Notes: generated from the letters alone by a model not told the origin. A DNA stretch of 64,000 nt from JAEUIT01 sp044220875 (GCA_044220875.1 JBGAQH010000002.1:186001-250000), one strand, 5' to 3'; shown: positions 41,484-50,828, counted from the stretch's first letter. Made by a program: numbers and translations.

Positions 41484-42203
41484 ATGCCCGAGCCCCCGAT
41501 ACCCGAGCCGAATGACGAGCTGCCTGCCGAAGGGGTGTTTCCGGCGACGAGACGCGACTGGCTCGCGACGCAGTCGGCCGCGGGAGACGCGGGGCGGCGC
41601 AGCGCGAACTCGTTCGTGATGGAGATCTACGGTCCGGCGCTCGAGGCGTATCTCCGCGGCTCGAGCTTTCGCTCGCTCGGCGACGCCGCGGACCTCGTCG
41701 CAGGCTATTTCGCGAGCCGTCTCGACCGGCCCGACTTCTTCACGCGCTGGCTCTCGAGCGGCCTGCCCTTCCGGCGATGGCTCGTGAACGGATTCCTCTA
41801 CTTCATGCTCGAGGAGTCGCGGACGAAGCGACGGCGAGCGGGACTCGAGCTCGAGGTCGAGGACGAGACCGCCGCACCGGAGCCCGATGCGGTCGAGCGG
41901 TTCGAGTCGGCGTGGGCCCGCACGGTCGTGCGCCGGGCGTGCGAGCGGGCCCGCGAGATCTGCGCCGGGACGGGCTCGCTCGTCCATTGGGAGATCTTCG
42001 TCCGACACCACGGCGCGGGCGCGACCTATGGCGTCCTCGCCGCCGAGTTCGGCATCGAGGAGACGCGGGCCCCGGGCATGGCGCGGACCGCCGCCCAGGT
42101 GCTGCGCCGGGCGCTGCTGGAGATCCTCGTCCGCGACGGCGCGCCGAAGCACGACCTCGACGGCGAGGTCGATCGGCTGCTCGGGGCGATGGCCGGGCGC
42201 TAG
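41484..42203 (+). CDS. Sigma-70-like (planctomycete ECF-type) transcription factor
   Basis: The protein has 239 residues. Begins with the N-terminal pattern FPATRRDWLAT seen in a planctomycete ECF-like group (starting F-P-x-T-x-x-W). A region 2-like part (YGPALEAYLRGSSFRSLGDA; LVAGYFASRLDRPDF) is followed by an acidic linker and a helical C-terminus (VRRACERAREICAGT; YGVLAAEFGIEETRAPGMAR) in the place of region 4. Region 4 identity is weak, so DNA recognition is uncertain. Divergent from the VIT-VWA gene; probably controls that operon or is controlled with it (inference). The stop lies 30 nt before the convergent A-type Fe-S gene stop. Confidence 0.65.
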   Translation: MPEPPIPEPNDELPAEGVFPATRRDWLATQSAAGDAGRRSANSFVMEIYGPALEAYLRGSSFRSLGDAADLVAGYFASRLDRPDFFTRWLSSGLPFRRWLVNGFLYFMLEESRTKRRRAGLELEVEDETAAPEPDAVERFESAWARTVVRRACERAREICAGTGSLVHWEIFVRHHGAGATYGVLAAEFGIEETRAPGMARTAAQVLRRALLEILVRDGAPKHDLDGEVDRLLGAMAGR

Positions 42204-42222
42204 GCCGCCGGCCCGCCGCCGT

Positions 42223-42241
42223 CGAACGAACTGTTAGGCGG
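42223..42241 (-). repeat. attC-end-like 19-mer at the stop of the A-type Fe-S gene
   Basis: CGAACGAACTGTTAGGCGG (plus strand), identical to 12721-12739. On the minus strand it reads CGCCTAACAGTTCGTTCG, and TAA is the stop codon of the Fe-S carrier gene. Confidence 0.55.
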
Positions 42242-42650
42242 AGAAGCTCGAGCCGCAGCCGCAGGTCGTCGTCGCGTTCGGGTTCTCGAAGACGAAGCCG
42301 CGGCCCATGATCGACTCCTTGAAGTCGATCGTCGTGCCGTTGAGGTAGAGATAGGACTTCGGGTCGCAGACGACGCGGAGGGTGAAGGTCGCGGCGTCGG
42401 CGACCGCCACGCTACCGGCGCCCTCGGACTCGAGGCGATGGAACTTGCCGTCCTCGCCCTTGCGATAGGTGTAGTCCCAGAGCTCGTCGGTCTCCTTCTG
42501 CACCTCGGTCAGGTCGAGGAGATAGGAGAAGCCGCTGCAGCCCCCGCCCTTCACGCCGACGCGCAGGCGCACGGTGGCGGGATCGAGGCCCTGCTGGCTG
42601 ATGATCGAGTCGATTTCGCGGGCGGCGGTGTCGGTGATGATGACGGGCAT
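42234..42650 (-). CDS. A-type iron-sulphur cluster carrier (IscA/ErpA family)
   Basis: The protein has 138 residues. A-type cysteines: GGGCSGFSY near residue 38 and the C-terminal CGCGSSFSA, i.e. Cys-x~90-Cys-Gly-Cys, which hold the cluster. About 30 residues longer than IscA, through an insertion with charged residues (KETDELWDYTYRKGEDGKFH). Delivers Fe-S clusters to target proteins. Third gene after iscS and iscU on the minus strand. Stop codon TAA overlaps the attC-like motif. Confidence 0.88.
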   Translation of the reverse strand: MPVIITDTAAREIDSIISQQGLDPATVRLRVGVKGGGCSGFSYLLDLTEVQKETDELWDYTYRKGEDGKFHRLESEGAGSVAVADAATFTLRVVCDPKSYLYLNGTTIDFKESIMGRGFVFENPNATTTCGCGSSFSA

Positions 42651-42697
42651 GGGAGGTGGTGAGGTCGCTGGATGTCGGGTGCTGGACTGCGGGGATC

Positions 42698-43147
42698 TTA
42701 GTGGCCGGAGGCGGCGTGGGCCGGGTCCGCAGCGGCCGAAGTCTCGGTCGCGAGGCCGTTCTTCTTCCGATAGTCGGCGATCGCCGTCCGGATCGAGTCC
42801 TCGGCGAGGACCGAGCAGTGGATCTTGACCGGCGGGAGGCTGAGCTCCTCGACGATTTGCGTGTTCTTGATGGTCATCGCCTCGTCGATCGACTTGCCCT
42901 TGATCCACTCGGTGGCGAGGGAGCTCGAGGCGATCGCCGAGCCGCAGCCGAAGCACTTGAACTTCGCGTCCTCGATGACGCCGGCGTCGTTGACCTTGAT
43001 CTGGAGCTGCATCACGTCGCCGCACTCCGGCGCGCCGACGATGCCGACCCCGATGTCCTTCCGCGCCGCGACGTCCTTGGACGTGCCGAAGGCGCCGACG
43101 TTGCGGGGCTTGTTGTAGTGTTCGATGACCTTGTCTGAGTATGCCAT
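42698..43147 (-). CDS. iscU: Fe-S cluster assembly scaffold (IscU/NifU-like)
   Basis: The protein has 149 residues. The scaffold cysteines are in PECGDVMQL, KCFGCGSAIASSS and VKIHCSVLAEDS; the Asp of CGDV is also kept. Scaffold for [2Fe-2S] and [4Fe-4S] clusters built with sulphur from IscS. The conserved LPPVK-type motif before the last Cys (LSLPPVKIHC) is the chaperone HscA site, although no hscA is seen nearby. An Ala/Thr-rich tail extends the C-terminus. The gene lies 66 nt after iscS and 47 nt before the A-type carrier. Confidence 0.93.
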   Translation of the reverse strand: MAYSDKVIEHYNKPRNVGAFGTSKDVAARKDIGVGIVGAPECGDVMQLQIKVNDAGVIEDAKFKCFGCGSAIASSSLATEWIKGKSIDEAMTIKNTQIVEELSLPPVKIHCSVLAEDSIRTAIADYRKKNGLATETSAAADPAHAASGH

Positions 43148-43213
43148 GGTGAGTACCGGTGAATGCGTGGCGAAGGAGCTGACTCGCGGCCCGGGCCGCG
43201 CCGACCGCCGGGG

Positions 43214-44464
43214 CTAGTGCGCCTGCCAGACGATCTTCGAGATGTCGATCCCTTCCTTGTGCAGGTCCCAGAGCGGGCTCATGGTGCGGAGGTGGTTCAC
43301 CGCCTTTTCGATGCCCTGCACCGCGTAGCGGATCTCCTCCTCGGTCGTCCACCGTCCGAGCGAGAGCCGCAGCGAAGAGTGGGCGAGCTCGTCGCCGACG
43401 CCGAGGGACTTGAGGACGTAGGAGGGCTCGAGGCTGGCGCTCGTGCACGCCGAGCCCGAGGAGCAGGCGATGTCCTTGATGCCCATCAGGAGGCTCTCGC
43501 CCTCGACGAAGCCGAAACTCATGTTGGTGAGGTGGGGAAGCCGCCGTTCGATGTGGCCGTTGATGTGCACGCCCTCGAGGCGCTCGCTCAGCTCGGTCTC
43601 GAGGAGCCGCCGGAGCCGGAAGAGCCGCTCGCGCTCGCTCTCCATCTCCTTCATGCAGAGTTCGCAGGCCATGCCGAAGCCGACGATGCCGGTGACGTTG
43701 AGCGTGCCGCTGCGCATGCCGCGCTCGTGGCCGCCGCCGTCGATGATCGCCTCGAGCCGGACGCGCGGCTTGCGGCGGCGGACGTACAGGGCGCCGACGC
43801 CCTTCGGACCGTAGATCTTGTGGCCCGACCAGGAGAGGAGGTCGATGTTGTCGCGCTCGACGTCGGTCGGCATCTTGCCGACCCACTGGGTGCCGTCGGT
43901 GTGGAAGACGATGCCGCGCTCGTGGCAGAGGGCGCCGATCTCGGGCACCTCGTTGACGGTGCCGATCTCGTTGTTGGCCCACATGATCGAGACGAGGATC
44001 GTGTCCTCGCGCATCGCCGCCTCGACCATCGCCCGGGTGATCACGCCATCGGGCGGCGGCGAGAGGAAGGTGACCTCGAAGCCCTCGCGCTCGAGTCGCT
44101 TGCAGGGATCGAGGACCGCCTTGTGCTCATGGGCGGCGGTGATGATGTGGCCGCGACCCTGCTGGCCCTCCCCGTTCCCCTGGGGAGCCTTCGCGTACAT
44201 GTGCGCGGCGCCCTTGATGGCCAGGTTGTTCGACTCGGTCGCGCCGGAGGTCCAGATGATCTCCTTCGCGTCGGCCCCGATGAGCTGGGCGGCCTGCTCG
44301 CGGGCGTGCTCGACGCCGTCCTCCGCCTCCCAGCCGAACTTGTGATTGCGACTTGCGGCGTTGCCGAACTTCTCCGTGAAGTAGGGCAGCATGGCCTCGA
44401 CAACCCGCGGGTCGGTGCGGGTGGTCGCGGCGTGATCCATGTAGATGGGGAGCTTGAGGGTCAT
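43214..44464 (-). CDS. iscS: Cysteine desulfurase
   Basis: The protein has 416 residues from ATG 44464. PLP enzyme class V: SGATESNNLAIKG, AHEHKAVLDP, the HTDGTQWVGK segment (Asp binding the PLP ring N; canonical enzymes have AAQ or ATQ where GTQ is found here), SWSGHKIYGPKG with the Schiff-base Lys, and SSGSACTSASLEPS with the reactive Cys. A short Gly/Gln-rich insertion (APQGNGEGQQGRG) follows the first quarter. It supplies sulphur to IscU. It is the first gene of the isc group; no iscR regulator is seen upstream. Confidence 0.93.
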   Translation of the reverse strand: MTLKLPIYMDHAATTRTDPRVVEAMLPYFTEKFGNAASRNHKFGWEAEDGVEHAREQAAQLIGADAKEIIWTSGATESNNLAIKGAAHMYAKAPQGNGEGQQGRGHIITAAHEHKAVLDPCKRLEREGFEVTFLSPPPDGVITRAMVEAAMREDTILVSIMWANNEIGTVNEVPEIGALCHERGIVFHTDGTQWVGKMPTDVERDNIDLLSWSGHKIYGPKGVGALYVRRRKPRVRLEAIIDGGGHERGMRSGTLNVTGIVGFGMACELCMKEMESERERLFRLRRLLETELSERLEGVHINGHIERRLPHLTNMSFGFVEGESLLMGIKDIACSSGSACTSASLEPSYVLKSLGVGDELAHSSLRLSLGRWTTEEEIRYAVQGIEKAVNHLRTMSPLWDLHKEGIDISKIVWQAH

Positions 44465-44869
44465 GCGGGTAGCGAGGACGGAGGGCGAACACCGCGACGG
44501 CACCGGCCTGATTCGGCGAATCGGCCGGGGAGGAGGACGCTGACGCACTCGGGGGCGGCAAGCAGCTGGAAGAGACTGCTCGACCTTCACCCGATGGCGT
44601 CGGCGGGCTCGGAACTCGACCGACATCCCGGCATCGCCGGGTCCAGCCGAGTCCCGAGGGGCTCGTCGCGTCGAGTCGCGAAGAGGCCGGCGGACCGGCT
44701 CTCGTTGCAACTCAGTCTCAGTGTAGGGCAAAGGCGGGCAACGTCCAAGCATCGCCGACGACTCGTCGGAATTCTCCGGACGATCGGTGCCCGGGAGCGA
44801 GATCGGGAGATGACGGGGAAAAGGGAGACTCCCGAGCGCGAACGCTCCCGCCCCTGCGTATCGCTGAGC
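44465..44869. other. Intergenic region between iscS and dockerin protein genes
   Basis: 405 bases without a credible gene; open frames here are composed of Arg/Pro/Ser and resemble antisense noise. No clear promoter pair or regulator-binding motif (for example an IscR site) was recognised for the isc genes. TATCGC lies just before the ATG at 44870. Confidence 0.4.
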
Positions 44870-47140
44870 ATGCCGGATATCCGTTTCCCTCATCGGCGGC
44901 GGGGCTCAGGGCCTTCCACGCCGTGGCTTGGGAGCCAGTTGGCGTCTTTCCTGTTCCTCTGTGCGACCGCCGCCGGGGATGTCACGTCGCTCCCCTTCGC
45001 TCCGGTCCGAGTGGGCCGCGACCTCGGGCCGGTCTGGGACGAAGGCGTCTCGGGGACGGTCGGTTCGCCCCAACTTCAGATTCCGTGGGGGGAAGCCGTC
45101 GCCAACCTCTCCGATGGGGTCGCCGTCACCGGTTTCAAGTGGCCAGGCCCGCTCCCCGATCAGCGGGCAGTGTGGATCTGGGCTCAGCCCGAGGCCAACG
45201 ACCCGCTCTTCCGATACGGGATGCGGCACATACAGACACTTCGCCCGATCGTCGATCCGACCAATGGGACAACGGATGGATACGGATCGAGCATCGCCAG
45301 TGGCGAGCGATGGCTCTTCGTCGGCGCCCCTCGCAGCGACGTTGCGGAATTCGGTTTCGCCGGCGCCGTTCACGTGTACACGCGTGCCGCACCTGGGCAG
45401 GCGTGGACACCGCTTCTGGTACTCGCCAGCCCGCTTCCAGCCACAAACGAACGCTTCGGCACATCACTCGATTTTGACGGCACGCATCTCATCGTCGGCG
45501 TTCCCGGCCGCGGCCTGACCGGTGGCGCGGTCATCTACCCGGTGTCATGGCCCGAATCGTCGCAGGGAACACCCTCCGTCGGAACGCCGGTGGTCTTCGA
45601 GCCAAATCTCGGGGGCGGTCTCTCGGTCCATCTCGGCACGAGCGTCGCCATCAGCGGCGAACACTGTGCGATCGCCGACGGTGCTGAGAACGTCGTCGGC
45701 GGAACCGGCATCGTCGTGGTCGGCCGTCATGGGAACCCTCCGTCCGTCGAAGCGATCCTCACCTCGCCGGTTGCGCAGACAAGCACCAGTTTCGGTGTGA
45801 GCATCGCTCTCGACGGCGACCGACTTGCCATCGGCGCTCCGCGCGAGAAGGTCAACGACCTGCCGTACGCCGGCGTTGTGCGCATCTACGAGCCAAGCCC
45901 GAGCGGCTGGGCGGAGTCGCTGAGCGTTGCGGGAGACGTCGCGCATGCGCATCTGGGCACCGTCGACATGGCCGATGGATTTCTGGCCATCGGCAGCGAA
46001 CTCGCGCCCGTCGGAACATTCGTCGGCCGCTCATCGCTCTATCGAATCGACCGCCGGCAGCTCACCCACCTCGCGTCGGCCAAGCCCGTCGCTACCTGGG
46101 AAGAGTTCCGCGAGGGAATGGGCAAGCGCGTCGCGCTTGGATTCGGACGCTGGACCTACACCGAGTCCGTGGCGTTCCTGGCGAGCGAGAAGCCCTCGGT
46201 GCGGACCTTCGTGCTGAGCGACCCGGGCGGGGATTGCGATCGTGATGGCACGACCGATCTGGACGAGGTCGCGAACGGCGCCGTCGACGCCGACTGCAAC
46301 GGCGTCCCCGACACGTGCCCAGGCAATGGCGACGACTGCGATGGTGACGGCGTGAGCGACTCCGCGTCGACGGTCCTTGCGCCGGGCATGACCTTCGATC
46401 TCACCGGATGGTGGGGTCCCTCCACAAGCACCACGAACTTTGCAGTGGCGATCATGTGGCTGCTGCCCGCGACCGTCCCCCTTGGGACCGATGGCGTGCT
46501 CCGCGGCGTTGAAACGGATTGGATCCAGGCGTGGGACAGCCGGGCCCAGCCGTGCTTTGTCGCCGTGTACGACGATCCGAATCAGGATGGCGACCCCTCC
46601 GATGCGGTCTATCGAGGCGCGTACCGGGCAGCCGTCGAAGCGAACCCGGGTCGCGATCGCGTCTTCCTTCCCGAGCCCATGTCGATCGGATCAGGCGGGA
46701 CGCGGTACTTCATCGGCCTCGGCGCGATCGGCATTCCGCCCGCCCCGAAGCCGCACGTCCTTCGCTCGGTGAAGTGGACGCCGGGGGCGACCGCGGTCTC
46801 CTATGTGACCTACGCCAACAACTTCGCCGCCGACCAGTTCGATGTCGAACATCCCCAACAGAACGACGTCTTCCATCTCTTCTCGAGCGTGCCGACGATG
46901 GTCGGCGTCGGCCTCTTCAACAGCACGATTGACGCGAACGGCAACGCGGTCCCCGATCAGTGCGAATGCGTTGCCGACCTCAACGGCGACGGGTCGGTCG
47001 ACGGCTCGGATCTCTCGGAGTTGATCAGCGCGTGGGGCGGTCGGGGCTCTGGAATCGCCGCCGATCTCAACCGTGACGGCGAGGTCGGCCCGGCCGACCT
47101 TGCATCGCTGCTGAGCGCGTGGGGCGGTTGCGGTTCATAG
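44870..47140 (+). CDS. Exported FG-GAP-like propeller protein with Ca-binding repeats and dockerin-like pair
   Basis: About 756 residues. N-terminal hydrophobic segment (LASFLFLCATAAGD) is a signal sequence. Residues 60-430 contain regularly spaced GYGSSIASGERWLFVGAPRS and HLGTSVAISGEHCAIADGAE type units, as in FG-GAP/integrin-like propellers. Residues about 440-490 are an Asp-rich thrombospondin-3-like segment (DCDRDGTTDLDE; DADCNGVPDTC). The C-terminus carries two dockerin-like segments (VADLNGDGSVDGSDLSELIS and AADLNRDGEVGPADLASLLS). No enzyme motif. Likely extracellular. The translation start is uncertain within a few codons. Confidence 0.8.
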   Translation: MPDIRFPHRRRGSGPSTPWLGSQLASFLFLCATAAGDVTSLPFAPVRVGRDLGPVWDEGVSGTVGSPQLQIPWGEAVANLSDGVAVTGFKWPGPLPDQRAVWIWAQPEANDPLFRYGMRHIQTLRPIVDPTNGTTDGYGSSIASGERWLFVGAPRSDVAEFGFAGAVHVYTRAAPGQAWTPLLVLASPLPATNERFGTSLDFDGTHLIVGVPGRGLTGGAVIYPVSWPESSQGTPSVGTPVVFEPNLGGGLSVHLGTSVAISGEHCAIADGAENVVGGTGIVVVGRHGNPPSVEAILTSPVAQTSTSFGVSIALDGDRLAIGAPREKVNDLPYAGVVRIYEPSPSGWAESLSVAGDVAHAHLGTVDMADGFLAIGSELAPVGTFVGRSSLYRIDRRQLTHLASAKPVATWEEFREGMGKRVALGFGRWTYTESVAFLASEKPSVRTFVLSDPGGDCDRDGTTDLDEVANGAVDADCNGVPDTCPGNGDDCDGDGVSDSASTVLAPGMTFDLTGWWGPSTSTTNFAVAIMWLLPATVPLGTDGVLRGVETDWIQAWDSRAQPCFVAVYDDPNQDGDPSDAVYRGAYRAAVEANPGRDRVFLPEPMSIGSGGTRYFIGLGAIGIPPAPKPHVLRSVKWTPGATAVSYVTYANNFAADQFDVEHPQQNDVFHLFSSVPTMVGVGLFNSTIDANGNAVPDQCECVADLNGDGSVDGSDLSELISAWGGRGSGIAADLNRDGEVGPADLASLLSAWGGCGS

Positions 47141-47355
47141 CCGCCCGCCGGTTCCGCTGCATGAACTGCACGTGAGCGAGACAGACGGGGCCCGCGTCGC
47201 ACGCAGGGGAGTCCGCCGATTCGTCTCCACATCCTGGTCTGGAGGAGCGCGTCAGACACGCGGGCGCCGAGCGGGATCCAGCCAAGCGATCCAGATCGCG
47301 ATGTGCGGACCGTGTACGCATACGAGCCCCGCCGCCCGACCTTCGACCTCCCCCG

Positions 47356-49587
47356 CTACCACTGCCCCAACAGAATCCCAAGGTCGGACGCCCCCACGCT
47401 TCCGTCGCCGTCGAGGTCCGCTGGGCAGGCTCCCGCACAGGCTCCCGCACAGGCTCCCCAAGCACCCAGGAGAATCGACAGGTCCGCGGCGTTCACGACG
47501 CCGTCGCCATCGAGGTCTCCGACCTGACTCGGATAGGTCACGGCGAGCACGGCGATTCCGCGGCTCAGGCAGCTCATCCACAGTTCGTATCCGTGAGCGG
47601 TCTCCCGCACCTGCATGGCGGCGATTTGGGCGTGGGGCAATCCGCCCCACTGCACCGAGCCGCTCGGCACGGGGCCCGGGAAAAACCCGGAGTTCACGCC
47701 GTCGTACCAGCCAAGTCCCGAGGTCGGGTTGTCACCGCTGCCGAAATTGGTGAACCACATCCGTCCGTCGGGGGTGACGAGCCGAGGCTCGATCTGGACG
47801 CCGCCATGGAGCCACGGAGTTCCCGGCGCGACGTACTGGTGCGAATGATCGTTGGCGTCGAGGCGGAAGAGCCCGTGCGTCGAGCCAACCCAGGCGATGC
47901 CGTCTCGTCCCGCGGCCACGGTGGTGAGCACGTCGCTCTGCGGATTGAGCTCCGGGAAGCTCGTGTTTTCCCATGCGACGTAGTAGGTGCCATCGGCGCG
48001 AACGACGCTGCCGTTGGCGCACGCCCACACCGTCCCGGCGCGACTCGGGTCGCGTTGGATGTTCGCTCCCCACGCGACGATCGGCACGGAGGTCCACGTT
48101 GACCCGTTGTGATACTGGAGATTGAAGTACTCGCCGAGCTTCCAGAGACGGCCAAGCGAGTCTTCGACCATGCCCGTGCTCGTCGTGCCGACTTGGAGCG
48201 TCGTCCACGAGCCGCCGACGAACTGCCGAATCCCGTTGAACATCGGGTTCACGGCGAACCCGCCGATCGACGGCCGTGCGGCGACGGCGGCGCTGTTGTC
48301 GGTTGGAAATGGCCACGGCAGCCCGAGGCCGTATTGCGCGTTGTTCACGCCCGTCCATCGCACACCGTCGAAGATGGTCATGCCGCCGATGCCCGGGCCG
48401 GCGTTCGCGCAGGCGTAGACGTCGCCCGTTCCCGGATCGATCGCAAGATCGTCGTTGAAGAAGTCGTACTGGCTCGTGTTCGTGACGCGATACCGCTGCC
48501 AGAGGCCCGTTCGTGCGTCGCGCTTCGCGGCGCCTTCGGTCCCGCACGCCCATACGTTGCCCGCAGCGTCGATGCCGAGATCTTCCGTGTACGCGCCGGG
48601 TCGCCAGATCCCCAGGTCCGACCAGACGGAGCCGTCGAAGCTCCAGATGCGGCTGTTGCCGTCGGCGAGCAGCGCCTGTCGCTCGCCGAAGGCGCGGAAC
48701 GCCCAGATCTGCGGCGTCACCGCCGGGAGCGGCGGCACGGGCGGTCCGATCCAGGTGCCGTCCGGACGACGACAGTCAAGTTTGGTCAATGCGGACGAGG
48801 GGCCGGTGAGGCGGTACATCCACGTGTTGCCGGCCGCGTCGGTGCACGCCTTGCCGACGAGACTCCATGGTGCGTTGAGCACCACCGTGAAGCTCGTCCA
48901 CGTCTGCGTCGCGCTATCCCAGCGCGCGATCTGCCCGGTCGAGGTCTTCGTGGCCCACGCGTAGTAGCCGCCGCCGGTCTTCGGCTGAATGCTCACGCGG
49001 CCGTCGCCGAAGCCCGCGAACGATGTCCACACGTTGGTCAGCGGATTGAAGCGGCGAAGCCCGCCCGCCCCCCAACTCGTGCCATACGCCGAGAACCACA
49101 GCGTGCCGTCCGGGGCAAGTTCGACGTCGGTGACCCATCCGCCCGGCAGACCGGAGTTCGCCGCCGTGTACTTCGCCAGCGAACTCGGGCCGATCGCGGG
49201 ATTGAACGTGAGCGCGCCCCTGCCAGTTCCCATCCACAGCGTTCCGTCGGGCGCGGCGACGATGTCGCTTACCCGCGTGACCCCGGTGTCGTTGGGATGG
49301 CCGATGGCCTGATAGTCGACGTTCGAGATGTTGATCCACCGCTGCTCGGACTGCACCAGCTTCGCGATGCCTCCCTCCTCGAAGCCCGGCGAATACCCAC
49401 CGATCCATGGATCCCCATCGGGTCCGATCCAGATCGCATCGCAGTAGTCGCCCTGAATTCCTGTGTTGGTCGGTCGGTAGTACCGCCAGACGTAGTCGGG
49501 TTCGCCTCCGAGCGCAGGCAGCGCCCCGCACACGGAACCGACGACTGTGGTCGCAAGGAGCATGCGGTGGAGCGCGCGGAGCGACAT
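47356..49587 (-). CDS. Exported two-component-type propeller protein with dockerin-like pair
   Basis: The protein has 743 residues with a signal peptide (LLATTVVGSVCGALPALGG). Repeats of W-x-x-G/D with VAAPDGTLWMGTGRGALTFN, VELAPDGTLWFSAYGT and AVNPMFNGIRQF suggest a beta-propeller like the seven-bladed sensor propellers of hybrid two-component proteins, here free-standing. The C-terminus has GDLDGDGVVNAADLSILLGA and ADLDGDGSVGASDLGILLGQ, ending with Trp. Between them is a Cys/Ala linker from a 12-nt DNA repeat. Function unknown; extracellular binding is likely. Confidence 0.8.
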   Translation of the reverse strand: MSLRALHRMLLATTVVGSVCGALPALGGEPDYVWRYYRPTNTGIQGDYCDAIWIGPDGDPWIGGYSPGFEEGGIAKLVQSEQRWINISNVDYQAIGHPNDTGVTRVSDIVAAPDGTLWMGTGRGALTFNPAIGPSSLAKYTAANSGLPGGWVTDVELAPDGTLWFSAYGTSWGAGGLRRFNPLTNVWTSFAGFGDGRVSIQPKTGGGYYAWATKTSTGQIARWDSATQTWTSFTVVLNAPWSLVGKACTDAAGNTWMYRLTGPSSALTKLDCRRPDGTWIGPPVPPLPAVTPQIWAFRAFGERQALLADGNSRIWSFDGSVWSDLGIWRPGAYTEDLGIDAAGNVWACGTEGAAKRDARTGLWQRYRVTNTSQYDFFNDDLAIDPGTGDVYACANAGPGIGGMTIFDGVRWTGVNNAQYGLGLPWPFPTDNSAAVAARPSIGGFAVNPMFNGIRQFVGGSWTTLQVGTTSTGMVEDSLGRLWKLGEYFNLQYHNGSTWTSVPIVAWGANIQRDPSRAGTVWACANGSVVRADGTYYVAWENTSFPELNPQSDVLTTVAAGRDGIAWVGSTHGLFRLDANDHSHQYVAPGTPWLHGGVQIEPRLVTPDGRMWFTNFGSGDNPTSGLGWYDGVNSGFFPGPVPSGSVQWGGLPHAQIAAMQVRETAHGYELWMSCLSRGIAVLAVTYPSQVGDLDGDGVVNAADLSILLGAWGACAGACAGACPADLDGDGSVGASDLGILLGQW
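47426..47460 (-). repeat. 12-nt microrepeat in the dockerin linker
   Basis: CAGGCTCCCGCA occurs at 47426-47437 and 47438-47449, with a partial third copy to 47460, encoding a CAGACAGACP run. Copy number may vary between strains. Confidence 0.75.
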
Positions 49588-49955
49588 GGAAACCTCGTTT
49601 CCCGGATGACTCGGTGGGCAGACGCCATGAACTATGCGCCAAGGCCGTCACGCCCCGTTCACGAATCCCGAGAATGTGCCCTGGGCGCACGGGACCGCCC
49701 GCCGGTTCCCCCGGCGGGCGGTCGTTCCGACCCCCCACTCCCCACACGTCGCCGCGTGCCTCGCGCGCGACAGTGGTGCGGACGAGGCGGGCTCGGCTCG
49801 CAGCGCGATGTCCGGATTTTTTCGATGGGTCCAGGTCCGCCGGGTCCTCGGTGGGCCACGGCCACCCGGCAACGGCGTCCGTCGATCAGTTCCGTCGTTC
49901 GCAGGCAGCTCGGCGCAGGCGTGACGGTGTCGAGACCACGGCGTATCGTGCGGCG
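49588..49955. other. Intergenic region before panC
   Basis: 368 bases with no gene I can support; long frames here are Arg/Pro/Thr-rich and look like high-GC noise. The end of the region carries TATCGT just before the panC start. Confidence 0.4.
49944..49949 (+). promoter_or_regulatory. -10 hexamer TATCGT, leaderless panC
   Basis: TATCGT followed by 6 nt (GCGGCG) and the ATG at 49956. Confidence 0.5.
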
Positions 49956-50828
49956 ATGACCTCGACGAGCTCGCTTCGGATCGTGCACACCGCCGAGGAG
50001 CTCCGCGCGTTCGCCGGCTGCGCCTTCGTCCCCACCATGGGCGCGCTGCACGAGGGCCATGCAACGCTGTTGCGGCGGGCTCGCCAGACGGGACTGCCGG
50101 TCTGCCTCTCGATCTTCGTGAACCCGACGCAGTTCGGACCCTCCGAGGATCTCAGCCGCTATCCGCGCACGCTCGACGCGGACCTCGCGATCGCCGAGCG
50201 CGAGGGCGTCGCCGTCGCGTACGTGCCCGGCGCGGCGACGATCTACCCCGAGGGGATCGAGGAGGCCAACCGCATCGCCGCGTCGCTTCCGCTCCCCGAC
50301 GTCGCCACGAAGCCGGGGCTCGAGGACTTCCACCGGCCCGGCCACTTCGCGGGCGTCCAGCTCGTCGTCGCGAGGCTCTTCGATGCGGTGCGGCCCGCGG
50401 CGGCGATCTTCGGCGAGAAGGACTGGCAGCAGCTCAAGCTCGTCGAGGCGATGGTCGCCCACGAGCCGGCCCGCTGGCCGGGGCTGGTCATCATCCCCCA
50501 CGCGACGGTGCGAGAGTCCGACGGCCTCGCCCTCAGCAGCCGCAATCGCTATCTGCGGCCCGAGGATCGCGAGCAGGCGAGGGCGATTCCCCGAGCGCTC
50601 CAGCTCGCCCACACGGCGCAGCGGCCGGCGACCTCCGAGCGACTGATGCGGGAGACGCTCGAGGCGAGCGGCTTCGCGATCGACTACGCGGTGGTGCGCG
50701 ACGCCCAGACGCTTGAGCCGGTCAGCGGATTCGAGCGGCCGACCCGGGCCCTCATTGCCGCCCGACTCGCGTGGCCTGGCGGCGGCGTCCGCCTCATCGA
50801 CAACGCCGCGATGACCATCTGGCGCTGA
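49956..50828 (+). CDS. panC: Pantothenate synthetase
   Basis: The protein has 290 residues. Nucleotidyltransferase motifs: FVPTMGALHEGHATL (HIGH-like), FVNPTQFGPSEDLSRYPR, HFAGVQLVVARLF, FGEKDWQQLKLV and ESDGLALSSRNRYL. It joins pantoate and beta-alanine with ATP in CoA synthesis. Length and motifs are standard. No panB or panD in the window. The ATG at 49956 is favoured by the upstream hexamer. Confidence 0.93.
   Translation: MTSTSSLRIVHTAEELRAFAGCAFVPTMGALHEGHATLLRRARQTGLPVCLSIFVNPTQFGPSEDLSRYPRTLDADLAIAEREGVAVAYVPGAATIYPEGIEEANRIAASLPLPDVATKPGLEDFHRPGHFAGVQLVVARLFDAVRPAAAIFGEKDWQQLKLVEAMVAHEPARWPGLVIIPHATVRESDGLALSSRNRYLRPEDREQARAIPRALQLAHTAQRPATSERLMRETLEASGFAIDYAVVRDAQTLEPVSGFERPTRALIAARLAWPGGGVRLIDNAAMTIWR

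Noticed and set aside
42100..42241. A complete integron attC site at the end of the Fe-S carrier gene
   Set aside because: The matching GTTRRRY end and the imperfect stem expected within about 60-150 bp are not found; only one end resembles attC.
44465..44869. An iscR-like gene upstream of iscS
   Set aside because: Open frames in this region are short, Arg/Ser/Pro-rich and lack the winged helix or the three cysteines of IscR.
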